From: UBA1195 sp045598025
GTDB lineage: Bacteria; Bacteroidota; Bacteroidia; Bacteroidales; WCHB1-69
Length of the DNA: 52,574 nt
Assembly: GCA_045598025.1 (NCBI GenBank)
Contig: JAZLLH010000009.1
Span: forward strand, 1 to 52,574
Direction of reading: 5' to 3'
Shown: piece by piece, positions 32,778 to 40,812 of the stretch
Position numbering within the stretch: the first letter of the stretch is position 1
Layout of the letters: each line of letters opens with the position of its first letter
Notes under the pieces: generated by a model
Seen by the model: only the letters and a program-made list of their open reading frames with translations
The model's database searches: none
Told to the model about the DNA's origin: nothing
Position numbers and translations under genes: made by a program

Positions 32778-34555
32778 GAAATCGACAGGTTCAAACTGGA
32801 TTTCAGTCTTTTTATTTCCGGACAGATTTCACTCATTTTCTGAAATTTCTCTTCCGGATTGATGATGCGTACGGATCGTGACAGGCTTTCGTCTGTCTGA
32901 AAGGCGAATTCGTAATGCATTCCTGTTTCTGTTGTCAGAATGGATTGTATTTCAGGAAGTGCCGTGCGTATGGTTTCTATCGCCATTTCGTTGGCCACGG
33001 TGAAGGTGATGCTGTGCCCGGAAATGTGTATGTATTCCTTGTCCGAAATCAGGGACAGGACGATGGGGCTTTGACAGAAGTGCTGCTGCATCAGTCTTTC
33101 CCATTGTTCGGAGAGGTGTCGGGCCGCTTGCTCTTCATCCATAAAATGAACGTTTTCTTTTTCGGGAAGAGTTTCGGTTTTTACATTCTCTTCAGCGACC
33201 TGTACCGGCTTGTTTTCCTGTATGCTTTTTACCAGATTCCGTATGGATGTGGTCGCGTTTTTGACAGAAACGTGGGATGCAGGGGCGGCAGCAGCATTCG
33301 CTTCCCGTTTCGGGGCGGTATTCCCGATATCCGCAGCCTGCGTTTTTCCGGCTGTCGGCGCTGCGTTTTCTTTATCGGCAGCCGGACGCTGAGGGCGGTC
33401 GTTCCCTACAGGCTGTGGACTTGCTTGGGGCGGGGCGGCTTGCGGAGCCACTCCGGATGGTATTGCGGATTTTTTTGTAATCATCATCAAGGCAACTTCA
33501 ACGTGCAGCCGCTTGTTGTTGGAGGTTTTATAACTGCCATTGCAACGGTTGAATATGTCCAGACTGTTGAGCAGAAATCCGGCGTCCAGCGTCTTTACCT
33601 GTTCCATGTAGCGGGCACGTATGCTTTCGCCCACATCCAGCAGGCGGATGGTTTCCGGTGAACGGCATACCATCAGATTTCTCAAGTGGTTGCATATTCC
33701 GTCCAGAAAATGCTGACCGTCAAATCCTTTTTCGATGATGTCGTTGTAGGTCAGCAGGGCCTGGTATACCTCTCCTTTGTGCAGATAGTCTGTCATGCGG
33801 ATGTAGTAGTCAATGTCCAGCACGTTCAGATTTTCTATCACTTTCTGATAGGTCATGTCACCGGAGGTATAGATGACTTCCTGGTCAAAAATGGACAGAG
33901 CGTCCCGGAGTCCGCCATCGGCTTTTTGGGCAATGGTGCGAAGAGCATCCTCTTCATACTGTATGCCTTCCTGTTGGGCCACAAACATCAGGTGGCGGAC
34001 AATGTCCTCCATCTGTATCCGTTTGAAGTCAAAAACCTGGCAGCGGGAGAGAATGGTGGGCAGAATCTTGTGTTTTTCCGTCGTGGCCAGAATGAATTTG
34101 GCATAGCGGGGCGGCTCTTCCAAAGTTTTCAGAAAAGCGTTGAATGCAGCCGTGCTCAACATGTGTACTTCGTCAATGATGTATACCTTGTATTTGGCGC
34201 CTTGGGGCGGAATCCGTACCTGGTCGCTCAGGTTGCGGATATCTTCCACGCTGTTGTTGGATGCGGCGTCCAACTCAAAGATGTTGAAAGAGGCTGATTC
34301 GTTGAACGAACGGCAGGATTCGCATTCGTTGCAGGCTTCGCCCTCCGGTGTGCGGTGGGTGCAGTTGATCGTTTTGGCGAGAATGCGGGCGCATGTGGTT
34401 TTCCCTACACCGCGGGGACCGCAGAACAGGAAAGCTTGAGCTACCTGTTCCTGCATGACCGCATTTTTCAGTGTGGTCGTAATGGCATCCTGACCGACCA
34501 CAGATGCGAAAGTGGCCGGTCTGTATTTTCTGGCTGATACGATAAATTCTCCCAT
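32774..34555 (-). CDS. dnaX: DNA polymerase III subunit gamma/tau
   Basis: This is the AAA+ clamp-loader motor that couples the sliding clamp to the replicative polymerase. Walker A is GPRGVGKT (46-53), zinc ligands are Cys65, Cys75, Cys78 and Cys81, the Walker B-like segment is IIDEVHML, and sensor 1 is FILATTE. The linker from about 370 to 450 is rich in Ala, Pro and Gln and probably flexible. The C-terminal 120 residues form the tau-like domain. Length 593. No obvious slippery frameshift site for a short gamma form was seen in this reading. The 3' end overlaps the stress-protein gene on the other strand by 4 bases. Confidence 0.95.
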   Translation of the reverse strand: MGEFIVSARKYRPATFASVVGQDAITTTLKNAVMQEQVAQAFLFCGPRGVGKTTCARILAKTINCTHRTPEGEACNECESCRSFNESASFNIFELDAASNNSVEDIRNLSDQVRIPPQGAKYKVYIIDEVHMLSTAAFNAFLKTLEEPPRYAKFILATTEKHKILPTILSRCQVFDFKRIQMEDIVRHLMFVAQQEGIQYEEDALRTIAQKADGGLRDALSIFDQEVIYTSGDMTYQKVIENLNVLDIDYYIRMTDYLHKGEVYQALLTYNDIIEKGFDGQHFLDGICNHLRNLMVCRSPETIRLLDVGESIRARYMEQVKTLDAGFLLNSLDIFNRCNGSYKTSNNKRLHVEVALMMITKKSAIPSGVAPQAAPPQASPQPVGNDRPQRPAADKENAAPTAGKTQAADIGNTAPKREANAAAAPASHVSVKNATTSIRNLVKSIQENKPVQVAEENVKTETLPEKENVHFMDEEQAARHLSEQWERLMQQHFCQSPIVLSLISDKEYIHISGHSITFTVANEMAIETIRTALPEIQSILTTETGMHYEFAFQTDESLSRSVRIINPEEKFQKMSEICPEIKRLKSSLNLSIS

Positions 34556-34597
34556 AATGCTTGGTTTTAGGTCAGGAAAACGGAAATATGCTGCAAT

Positions 34598-34984
34598 TTA
34601 TTGTCTGTCAGGAGAGGAAATTCCCTTTTTTTTCTGAAAAAGCAGGTAAAGGCCAAGGCACAGCAGGCATCCGAATACATCGGCCGCGAAATCGAAAAAA
34701 TTTCCGCTGCGTCCAGGTATCCAATGGTATTGCATCCATTCTGTGACTCCGCCGAACACAAAGCCGCTCAGCAGGGAAATGGCTGCGCCTGTCCATTTCC
34801 TGTTCCAAACCTTGATGCGGTACAGCAGCGTAGTGAATACACCGAACAGCAGCAGGTGAATCAATTTGTCCCATTGCAGCCAATCCCAAAAGTTCTGTAT
34901 CTCCGGATAGCAGTTTCCGGGAAGCAGAGTCGCCAGACAGACAAGCAAAGTCCAGACAGCCCAAATGCCAATTCGTTTTTGCAT
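34598..34984 (-). CDS. VanZ-like membrane protein, 128 aa
   Basis: Four hydrophobic segments (about 5-20, 40-56, 65-83 and 98-116) with the VanZ-type motif WDKLIHLLLFGVFTTLL and the polar GGVTEWMQYHWIPGRSGNFFDFAADVFG (shown to mark the E-W-x-Q and D-x-x-A-D elements) place it in the VanZ family. Despite the name, most members are not linked to glycopeptide resistance; their role is unclear. It lies 61 bases after gcvH, across a terminator hairpin, so it may depend on readthrough. It is not co-located with other van genes. Confidence 0.85.
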   Translation of the reverse strand: MQKRIGIWAVWTLLVCLATLLPGNCYPEIQNFWDWLQWDKLIHLLLFGVFTTLLYRIKVWNRKWTGAAISLLSGFVFGGVTEWMQYHWIPGRSGNFFDFAADVFGCLLCLGLYLLFQKKKGISSPDRQ

Positions 34985-35000
34985 GGATAGTATAAAAAAA

Positions 35001-35023
35001 AACTGCCGTAGGCGTACGACAGT
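35001..35023 (-). terminator. Terminator of gcvH
   Basis: CTGCCGTA (35003-35010) pairs with TACGACAG (35015-35022), one G-U pair in the minus transcript, followed on the minus strand by nine T. It lies 20 bases after the gcvH stop. Confidence 0.8.
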
Positions 35024-35045
35024 TTTTTCTGTTGAAAAAGAAACA

Positions 35046-35426
35046 TTAAAGACCCAGCTGAGCTTTGTAAGCAGCAGCGTCCAGCAGTCCGTTTACTTCA
35101 GATGCATCCGTCATTCTGATTTTGATGATCCATCCTTTACCGTAAGGATCGTTGTTGATCAGAGCGGGATCGTTTTCCAGGTCTTCATTGAATTCCAGAA
35201 TTTCACCACCTACCGGCAGGAAGACAGGGGATACTGTCTTTACGGCTTCGATGGAACCGAATTCTTCTTCCTTGTCCATGGTCTCACCCACCGTGGTGAC
35301 GTCTACGAATACGATGTCACCCAGTTCGTGCTGTGCGTAATCGGAGATACCAACGTATGCTTCTTCACCTTCTACTCTCAACCACTCGTGGTCGGCCGTA
35401 TACTTAAGATTTTCTTTAATTTCCAT
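35046..35426 (-). CDS. gcvH: Glycine cleavage system H protein
   Basis: This lipoyl carrier shuttles the aminomethyl group between the P, T and L proteins. The lipoylated residue is Lys63 in FGSIEAVKTVS. The length of 126 is normal. No gcvP or gcvT is present here, so the carrier is encoded apart from its partners, as is common. It has its own promoter box (35465-35472) and terminator. Confidence 0.96.
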   Translation of the reverse strand: MEIKENLKYTADHEWLRVEGEEAYVGISDYAQHELGDIVFVDVTTVGETMDKEEEFGSIEAVKTVSPVFLPVGGEILEFNEDLENDPALINNDPYGKGWIIKIRMTDASEVNGLLDAAAYKAQLGL

Positions 35427-35464
35427 ATGTTTTTTTATTAAAAGTTTTGAATGTGAAATTTCTG

Positions 35465-35472
35465 CAAAGGTA
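35465..35472 (-). promoter_or_regulatory. -7 box of gcvH
   Basis: TACCTTTG on the minus strand, about 39 bases before the ATG at 35426. It lies between gcvH and the end of the C10 peptidase gene. Confidence 0.65.
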
Positions 35473-35514
35473 GCACTTTTTCCAATGTGTTTGGGAAGAA
35501 AGCGCAGAATTTAT

Positions 35515-37617
35515 TTACCGAATGGTGATTTTTTCTGTTTTTTGGAATGTTTCATTTTGCAAATGAATTATATACAATCCTTTAGGCCATGTTTCCGCGG
35601 AAAGGCAGGTTTTCCCTTTGGGAAGAAGGGCCGTGTGGACTTTTTGTCCCAGTGTATTCCATACTTCTATTGTCCAGGAGCCTCTTTCCTCTGGAGTCTC
35701 AATGAAAAAGCGTCCGTCGGAGGGATTGGGGTAAATCCGGATGTTTTCATCGGAACAGGCCGTTACGGAAGTTTCATCGGCTTCGGTGACGAAAGTGGTT
35801 TTTTCGCTGTAGATGGTCTTGTAGATGCTTCCTGTCTGCACCATGGCATATGCGCGAACATCATAAGATGTGGAAGTCTGCAGGCCGGTGAGCAGGATTC
35901 CGGTTTCCGAATCTTCATTGACCGCCTTCACCGAATTATAGGAAGAGGAAGTACTTTTCTTGTATTGTACTCCTTGGAGAATAACGGTTTCAGAGCAGCT
36001 TCCTTCCACTTGGTAACGGACGAAAGCGCTGTTGGCTGTAATATTACACACCGAGTCTATGTGGGTGTTGGATTGTCCTCCTTCAAAGCGGATGCTTTTG
36101 GTATTTCGGAAATCTCCGATTTCGGTCACGGGAATCCATTCCTGTTGGTTGAGATCGCTGGTGGTGTCCTTGTAGAACAGCCGGAAAACGTAGTTGGCAG
36201 TGTTCAGGCTCTGCATATTTCCGCGGAATGTCAGCGGAGTGCTGAAATGGGAACCGTTGGTCAGGGGTTGCTGCAGGCAGGAAACGGTGTCAAACACGTT
36301 GACGACTTCCATGCTTTGTCCGTTCAGCAGGCAGAGCCGGAAATATCCGCTGAAGGGCTTTCCTCCGTTGTTCAGCACATCCACCTGTATGGAGAAATCC
36401 TGACCGCAGTATAGGGTGTCGGAACTTGTCTGCAGATCGCTGTACAGGACCAGATGATAGGTGTTCAGCAGATAGGGTGGCATCAGATGAAAAATGGCTC
36501 CCTGATAGATGTTGAATCCGTATGCACTGTCCAACAGATAATATCCGTCCATTTGTCCTCCCCATCCCCAATTGAAGTGGTACAGACCCTGGCCGTCGTA
36601 TCCGTCACAGATGAAACAGTGACCGCCATCCTCCAATTTGGTTCCTCTGAAAAGAATAGGTCTTCCGTTGTCCAGATCGTTCTTGACATTTTTATACCAG
36701 GTGGTGAGAGTGGTGTATTTGTAACACCCTTCTCCGTTGACGTATCCGAAATTGTTTCTCAGAACGTATTCGGCGCTGTATTCCTTGCCGTCTTCCTCCA
36801 ATACCTGGGATCCGCTGCCGGTAGGACTATAGCCCATTCCTACGCCTACTCCGCAGTCCGACATCAGCCGGGCCACCGCATCCACCTGGGCAGTGCTGGA
36901 ATATCCGTTCAGGGCAATAGGCATGGAGTCGTACAGATAGGTCTTGTCGTAGTGGGTTTCCAGATAACCGTATTTGTAATGCGTGTAGGCGCAACTGCCG
37001 AATCCGCGTTCAGGATATTTCCAATAACGGATCAGCTGGGCCATGGCTGTAGCCACGCATCCGGTGACGGCATTCGTATACGCGTTGGAATCGTACGGAC
37101 AGAATTTGTTGTAGTAGGGCGACTGGTTCCAAGTGGTTTCAATCAGGGGTCGGACCTCATTCGCGGATTGGGTTGCCGGAATCACCTGACCGGAAGCAAG
37201 TAGGTCCCACAAAGCCGTTACGGCCGGTTCGGCCGAGTGTTTTTCGGCAGTTGCCTGTGTGCGGTCGTGATAGGTGGAAAACATTTCCCGGATATGGTCC
37301 GGCATGGACTGCAGTGTCAGGGAAGAGGTAGTGGAATAGGCCAGTATGGGGTATCTGTCATCATTGGCAGACACGATGACGAATCCGTGGCTACCGGTAT
37401 GGAATGCGTAAAACGCATTGTGTTCTGATTTTTCCAGTTGTGCGGAGGTGAAAGCCAGGCGGATGTCTGAGCGTTGCAGAGTCGAGTATCCGGGATGTCC
37501 CTGCATGAAAGTGAGGGCCACGGTCTGAGCGGTATGGAGGTCCACTGGGGCGGCTTTTGCCGTATGCATCGGTAAGGTGACAATCAAAAGAAGGCTGATC
37601 AAATGGATGAATTTCAT
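35515..37617 (-). CDS. C10 (streptopain-type) cysteine peptidase with type IX sorting domain, 700 aa
   Basis: A signal peptide (1-22, cleavage after AKA), a Spi-like propeptide (about 23-150), and the C10 catalytic domain (about 155-375) are seen. The nucleophile is Cys187 in NAVTGCVATAMAQ and the catalytic His333 in GGHCFICDGYDG, followed by the HFNWGWGG motif. An Ig-like or fibronectin-like region spans about 380-620. The last 75 residues are a type A T9SS sorting domain: YPNPSDGRFFIE, VWNTLGQKV, and a terminal strand TEKITIR. The protease is expected at the cell surface or outside, cutting host or environmental proteins. C10 members often need removal of the propeptide to become active. 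No inhibitor gene is adjacent. Confidence 0.93.
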   Translation of the reverse strand: MKFIHLISLLLIVTLPMHTAKAAPVDLHTAQTVALTFMQGHPGYSTLQRSDIRLAFTSAQLEKSEHNAFYAFHTGSHGFVIVSANDDRYPILAYSTTSSLTLQSMPDHIREMFSTYHDRTQATAEKHSAEPAVTALWDLLASGQVIPATQSANEVRPLIETTWNQSPYYNKFCPYDSNAYTNAVTGCVATAMAQLIRYWKYPERGFGSCAYTHYKYGYLETHYDKTYLYDSMPIALNGYSSTAQVDAVARLMSDCGVGVGMGYSPTGSGSQVLEEDGKEYSAEYVLRNNFGYVNGEGCYKYTTLTTWYKNVKNDLDNGRPILFRGTKLEDGGHCFICDGYDGQGLYHFNWGWGGQMDGYYLLDSAYGFNIYQGAIFHLMPPYLLNTYHLVLYSDLQTSSDTLYCGQDFSIQVDVLNNGGKPFSGYFRLCLLNGQSMEVVNVFDTVSCLQQPLTNGSHFSTPLTFRGNMQSLNTANYVFRLFYKDTTSDLNQQEWIPVTEIGDFRNTKSIRFEGGQSNTHIDSVCNITANSAFVRYQVEGSCSETVILQGVQYKKSTSSSYNSVKAVNEDSETGILLTGLQTSTSYDVRAYAMVQTGSIYKTIYSEKTTFVTEADETSVTACSDENIRIYPNPSDGRFFIETPEERGSWTIEVWNTLGQKVHTALLPKGKTCLSAETWPKGLYIIHLQNETFQKTEKITIR

Positions 37618-37710
37618 GACATATTATAATTTTATAGCGTATAACTATTTTGGTTTATCAATGGGAGTATTGCATTTTTCACAAAGAAACATAACCGATT
37701 TTTTCGAATA

Positions 37711-38328
37711 TTATTGTTTACCGCTTTCGATAATTTTTCCGTGAATCTCTCTTATCTGCGGTAGCAGTCTCTGCCGGCTGACGTCCAAAGACTCCCTGCT
37801 GGTATGTTCAATGACGAAATCGGCCTTTCGGATGTTTTCTTCGGGCGGCAACTGCCGTTGCAGTCTTTCCGTGATGTCCTTTTCTGTCCATCCGTTCCTT
37901 TGTCTTACCCTTTCTATGCTGAGCAGTTCCGGACAATGGATGTAGATGACGGAATCAAAATGTTTCTCCAGGCCGCAATCGTAGAGGATGGCCGACTCGA
38001 ACAGCGTATAGGGGGCTCCGGTCTGCTGCTTGTTCCATAGCCGGTAGCGTTCCATGACGGCCGGATGGATGATGCGGTTGAGTGCTTTCAGTTGTTCCGG
38101 ATTTCCGAAAATTTTCCGGGCCAAAGTCTTCAACTCGACTTCTCCGTCAGCTGTCCATGATTCCGGGCCGAATGTCCGGCGTATTTCGGATTTTATTCCG
38201 GGGTCCCGGTAGCATTGCTTGGCTTCGGCATCGCTGTCGAATACGGGAACGCCGAATTCTTCATGGAAAATACCACAGATAAAACTTTTTCCGGATCCCA
38301 TGCGTCCGGTAATGCCTATGTGTTTCAT
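37711..38328 (-). CDS. coaE: Dephospho-CoA kinase
   Basis: CoaE phosphorylates the ribose 3'-OH of dephospho-CoA, the last step of coenzyme A synthesis. The P-loop is GRMGSGKS (8-15), and the DSDAEAKQCY, RIIHPAV and ESAILYDCGL segments are typical. The ATG at 38328 (MKHIGITGRMG) gives the normal 205 residues; an open frame extends far upstream but lies within tilS in another frame. The start overlaps the tilS stop by 4 bases (ATGA). Confidence 0.95.
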   Translation of the reverse strand: MKHIGITGRMGSGKSFICGIFHEEFGVPVFDSDAEAKQCYRDPGIKSEIRRTFGPESWTADGEVELKTLARKIFGNPEQLKALNRIIHPAVMERYRLWNKQQTGAPYTLFESAILYDCGLEKHFDSVIYIHCPELLSIERVRQRNGWTEKDITERLQRQLPPEENIRKADFVIEHTSRESLDVSRQRLLPQIREIHGKIIESGKQ

Positions 38329-39659
38329 GATTTTCTGATTCGTAGATTCATGATGAGCGGGCAGTGCCTGTCCACCCGGTAGCGGTTGTCGGTGCGGTAA
38401 CCGATAATCCACAGAATGTCTCCGTTCCCGTTGCAAAGAATGGGAATCCGGTTTTTCTGCCCTCTGTCGATTTTTTGATCGGTGAAGAAATCGCTGAGTT
38501 TCTTCATTCCTTTCATTCCGAAAGGGACAAAGCGATCCCCTTCTTTCCAATGGCGGATGCGTAACGGAAACACCAGTTTGGTTGCGTCCAGGCTGGCCGT
38601 TCCCGGTTCGGTGAGAATGTGTGCTGCATCCTTTTCTGCCTCCACTTCCAGAAAAGGACAATCTGTCTGCCATCCCGATTCGGTCTGACGGATGAAGCAG
38701 TCGCTCAATGCCTCCGTTTGCAGCGGTCTGATCAGCAGCCGGTCTCCATGCAATCTCAGGCAATGTGTGCTGCTGTCGGTTCTTTTGCCTGTCTTTTGGG
38801 AAGTGATTCCGAGTATGTCGTGGATTTGCGCAATGTTGAATCCGTAGGGCTTCAATATTTCGAAAAGATAGGTGTCGGGACAGAGAAGGGTGTCCAATTC
38901 GTTCCAAAGGAGGTAGTAGCCCTCCGAATCTTTGTGCAGCAGCCTTTCCTTCTCCCTGTCTATGTGCTGTCTGTAAATTTTTTCCTGCGATTGCAGGATA
39001 TCCATGGTTTTCTCCATTCCCTGGTCAAAATGGTCGAAGTATGTGCGGAAGGCAGGCAGAATGTGGTGCCGGATGTAGTTCCTGCGGTAGATGTCCTCCT
39101 GATTGCTCTGGTCTTCGTGATGTTGCAGCTGCATCTGTTCCGCCAGCTGCTCGATTTCCCTGCGGGAAAAGCAAAGCATGGGGCGGATGAGTTGTCCGTC
39201 GGTTGTCTGTATGCCTCTCAGACCTTTCAGTCCGGTTCCCCTGCACAGATTGAGGAAAAATGTTTCTTCAGCATCGTCTTTGTGGTGGGCGGTGGCTATG
39301 CGTTCGTAACCGTATTTTTCGGCCAGTTTGTGAAACCAGTCGTAACGGAGTTCTCTGGCAGCCATTTCAATGGAAATTCCCTTTTGCCGGGCGTAAGCCG
39401 TGGTTTCGAATCGGATGCTGTGAAAAGGGATTCCTTTCTTTTCCGCTTGGGTCCGCACCAGATTCTCATCTTCATCGGAAGCCTTTCCCCTCAATTGAAA
39501 ATTGCAGTGGGCAATGCCAAACGGAAAGTCGGATTTTGAGAAAAGTTCCATCATAAGCATGGAATCCACTCCTCCGCTGACAGCGAGCAGAATCCGCGTG
39601 CCATCGGGAGTGAGGCAATTTGACCGTAGGAATGTCCTCCATTTTTCAAGCATACGCAA
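38325..39659 (-). CDS. tilS: tRNA(Ile)-lysidine synthase
   Basis: TilS makes lysidine at C34 of the AUA-reading tRNA-Ile. The PP-loop motif is LAVSGGVDSML (about 25-35), the HHKDDAEETFFLNL segment (about 121-134) follows, and the C-terminal substrate-recognition domains are present. Length about 444. The start is either TTG 39659 or ATG 39653; an in-frame stop lies just upstream. A TACTTTTG box ends 3 bases before the ATG, so the message may be almost leaderless. It is translationally coupled to coaE. Confidence 0.95.
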   Translation of the reverse strand: MRMLEKWRTFLRSNCLTPDGTRILLAVSGGVDSMLMMELFSKSDFPFGIAHCNFQLRGKASDEDENLVRTQAEKKGIPFHSIRFETTAYARQKGISIEMAARELRYDWFHKLAEKYGYERIATAHHKDDAEETFFLNLCRGTGLKGLRGIQTTDGQLIRPMLCFSRREIEQLAEQMQLQHHEDQSNQEDIYRRNYIRHHILPAFRTYFDHFDQGMEKTMDILQSQEKIYRQHIDREKERLLHKDSEGYYLLWNELDTLLCPDTYLFEILKPYGFNIAQIHDILGITSQKTGKRTDSSTHCLRLHGDRLLIRPLQTEALSDCFIRQTESGWQTDCPFLEVEAEKDAAHILTEPGTASLDATKLVFPLRIRHWKEGDRFVPFGMKGMKKLSDFFTDQKIDRGQKNRIPILCNGNGDILWIIGYRTDNRYRVDRHCPLIMNLRIRKS

Positions 39660-39664
39660 AAGTA
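39657..39664 (-). promoter_or_regulatory. TACTTTTG box touching the tilS start
   Basis: The box lies 3 bases before the tilS ATG (39653). By the spacing seen at the SRP RNA gene (5 bases from box to first nucleotide), transcription would start within or next to the ATG. Confidence 0.5.
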
Positions 39665-39709
39665 GTCATAATTTTGTTACGATTCGGCCGGTGGCGTGCT
39701 AAAATTGTT

Positions 39710-39717
39710 TACTTTTG
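39710..39717 (+). promoter_or_regulatory. -7 box of rpiB
   Basis: TACTTTTG, 29 bases before the ATG at 39747. It diverges from the tilS box 46 bases away. Confidence 0.65.
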
Positions 39718-39746
39718 CAAATCAAACCATCAAAAGGAAAAACAAT

Positions 39747-40187
39747 ATGGAAAAGATTCTGATAGGCAGCGATCATGCCGGATTTGAACTGAAAGAAATA
39801 CTGAAGCCCCATCTGACGAAGGCCGGTTATGAAGTGGAAGATTATGGTACTTTCTCCACCGAAAGCATGGATTATCCGGATGTGGCACATCCGTTGGCTC
39901 ATGATATCCAATCGGGAAAGGCCGTCCGGGGTATCCTGATATGCGGTTCGGGGAACGGAGTCAGCATGGTGGCCAACAAGTATCCGGGAGTCCGTGCGGC
40001 TCTGTGCTGGAATAAGGAACTGGCATCCCTGGCCCGTCAGCACAACAATGCCAATATCCTGACCCTGCCGGCCCGTTTTATCGAAGCAGATTTGGCTGTT
40101 GAAATGGTAGAAGTGTTTCTTCATACCGATTTTGAAGGCGGACGTCACGAACGCAGGGTGCAGAAGGTGTCTCAGGTGAGGCAGTGA
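39747..40187 (+). CDS. rpiB: Ribose-5-phosphate isomerase B (RpiB/LacA/LacB family)
   Basis: This pentose-phosphate enzyme interconverts ribose 5-phosphate and ribulose 5-phosphate. The N-terminus (IGSDHAGFELKE), the active-site Cys in GILICGSGNGVSMVANK (about 70-86) and the LPARF segment are conserved. The ATG at 39747 gives 146 residues, the usual length. Upstream in-frame codons fall on the promoter box. A tRNA-Gly gene follows in the same direction with its own promoter. Confidence 0.95.
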   Translation: MEKILIGSDHAGFELKEILKPHLTKAGYEVEDYGTFSTESMDYPDVAHPLAHDIQSGKAVRGILICGSGNGVSMVANKYPGVRAALCWNKELASLARQHNNANILTLPARFIEADLAVEMVEVFLHTDFEGGRHERRVQKVSQVRQ

Positions 40188-40255
40188 GGAACATCGCTTT
40201 ATCTATCAGAAAATTAGCAAGATAAAATTATGCGAAAATTTTTCTCGAAAACAGG

Positions 40256-40284
40256 TTGTCGTATTGCATAATATAGTATCTTTG
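40256..40284 (+). promoter_or_regulatory. Promoter of tRNA-Gly
   Basis: TTG at 40256-40258 and TATCTTTG at 40277-40284 are spaced by 18 bases. The tRNA begins 14 bases after the box. Confidence 0.75.
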
Positions 40285-40297
40285 CAATCTCTGATTT

Positions 40298-40372
40298 GCG
40301 AAAGTAGTTCAGTGGTAGAACGACGGCTTCCCAAGCCGTAGGTCGCGGGTTCGACCCCCGTCTTTCGCTCCA
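40298..40372 (+). tRNA. tRNA-Gly (anticodon CCC)
   Basis: The acceptor GCGAAAG pairs with CTTTCGC, the D-arm is GTTC/GAAC, the anticodon stem ACGGC/GCCGT holds loop TTCCCAA, and the T-arm is GCGGG-TTCGACC-CCCGT with one mismatch. The discriminator is T and CCA is encoded at 40370-40372, unlike tRNA-Phe in this window. Reads GGG codons. Confidence 0.96.
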
Positions 40373-40462
40373 TTTCCGACGACACATCTCGTCCTTTGGT
40401 GTCGCGCATCCTTTGTTGGCTTTGCAGCACAGCAAGTTTGAATTTGATTTATAAGTCGGTCT

Positions 40463-40756
40463 ATGGTTATTTTTGTAGCAAATCTACCTGTATGGATGCA
40501 TTCCAAAGCATTGTCCGCATTGTTTTTGCCATACGGGAAAATCAGTGAATCCCGTGTGATTTATGATCGGGAGACGAATCGTGCAAAGAGGTACGGTTTT
40601 GTCCGTATGGACGATGATGCGGAAGCCGAAAAGGCCATTGAAGCATTGTGCGGGACAATTGTCGGTGGAAGAGAACTGTTTGTTGCTCCTGCGAAAAGGG
40701 TTGGCCATGGAAAGAATGCTTCCGCAGCAGCAGATGATCCGCCGCTTCCGTGCTGA
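40463..40756 (+). CDS. RRM-type RNA-binding protein, 97 aa
   Basis: A single RNA recognition motif covers most of the chain. RNP2 is IFVANLPV (3-10) and RNP1 is RYGFVRM (about 43-49), the latter with the aromatic pair that stacks on RNA. A short Ala/Asp/Pro-rich tail follows. Small RRM proteins are abundant in Bacteroidota and act as post-transcriptional regulators or chaperones in that lineage, which lacks Hfq in many members. The gene begins 90 bases after tRNA-Gly. Confidence 0.92.
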   Translation: MVIFVANLPVWMHSKALSALFLPYGKISESRVIYDRETNRAKRYGFVRMDDDAEAEKAIEALCGTIVGGRELFVAPAKRVGHGKNASAAADDPPLPC

Positions 40757-40812
40757 AGACTGCTCTCCGCGGACCGTCCGTGTGTGAGACGATAAAATAA
40801 AAAGAGAAAAAA

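Noticed and set aside
40206..40506. Short leftward frames over tRNA-Gly
   Set aside because: They cover the tRNA and its promoter; the encoded text is the familiar spurious translation of a tRNA-Gly gene.
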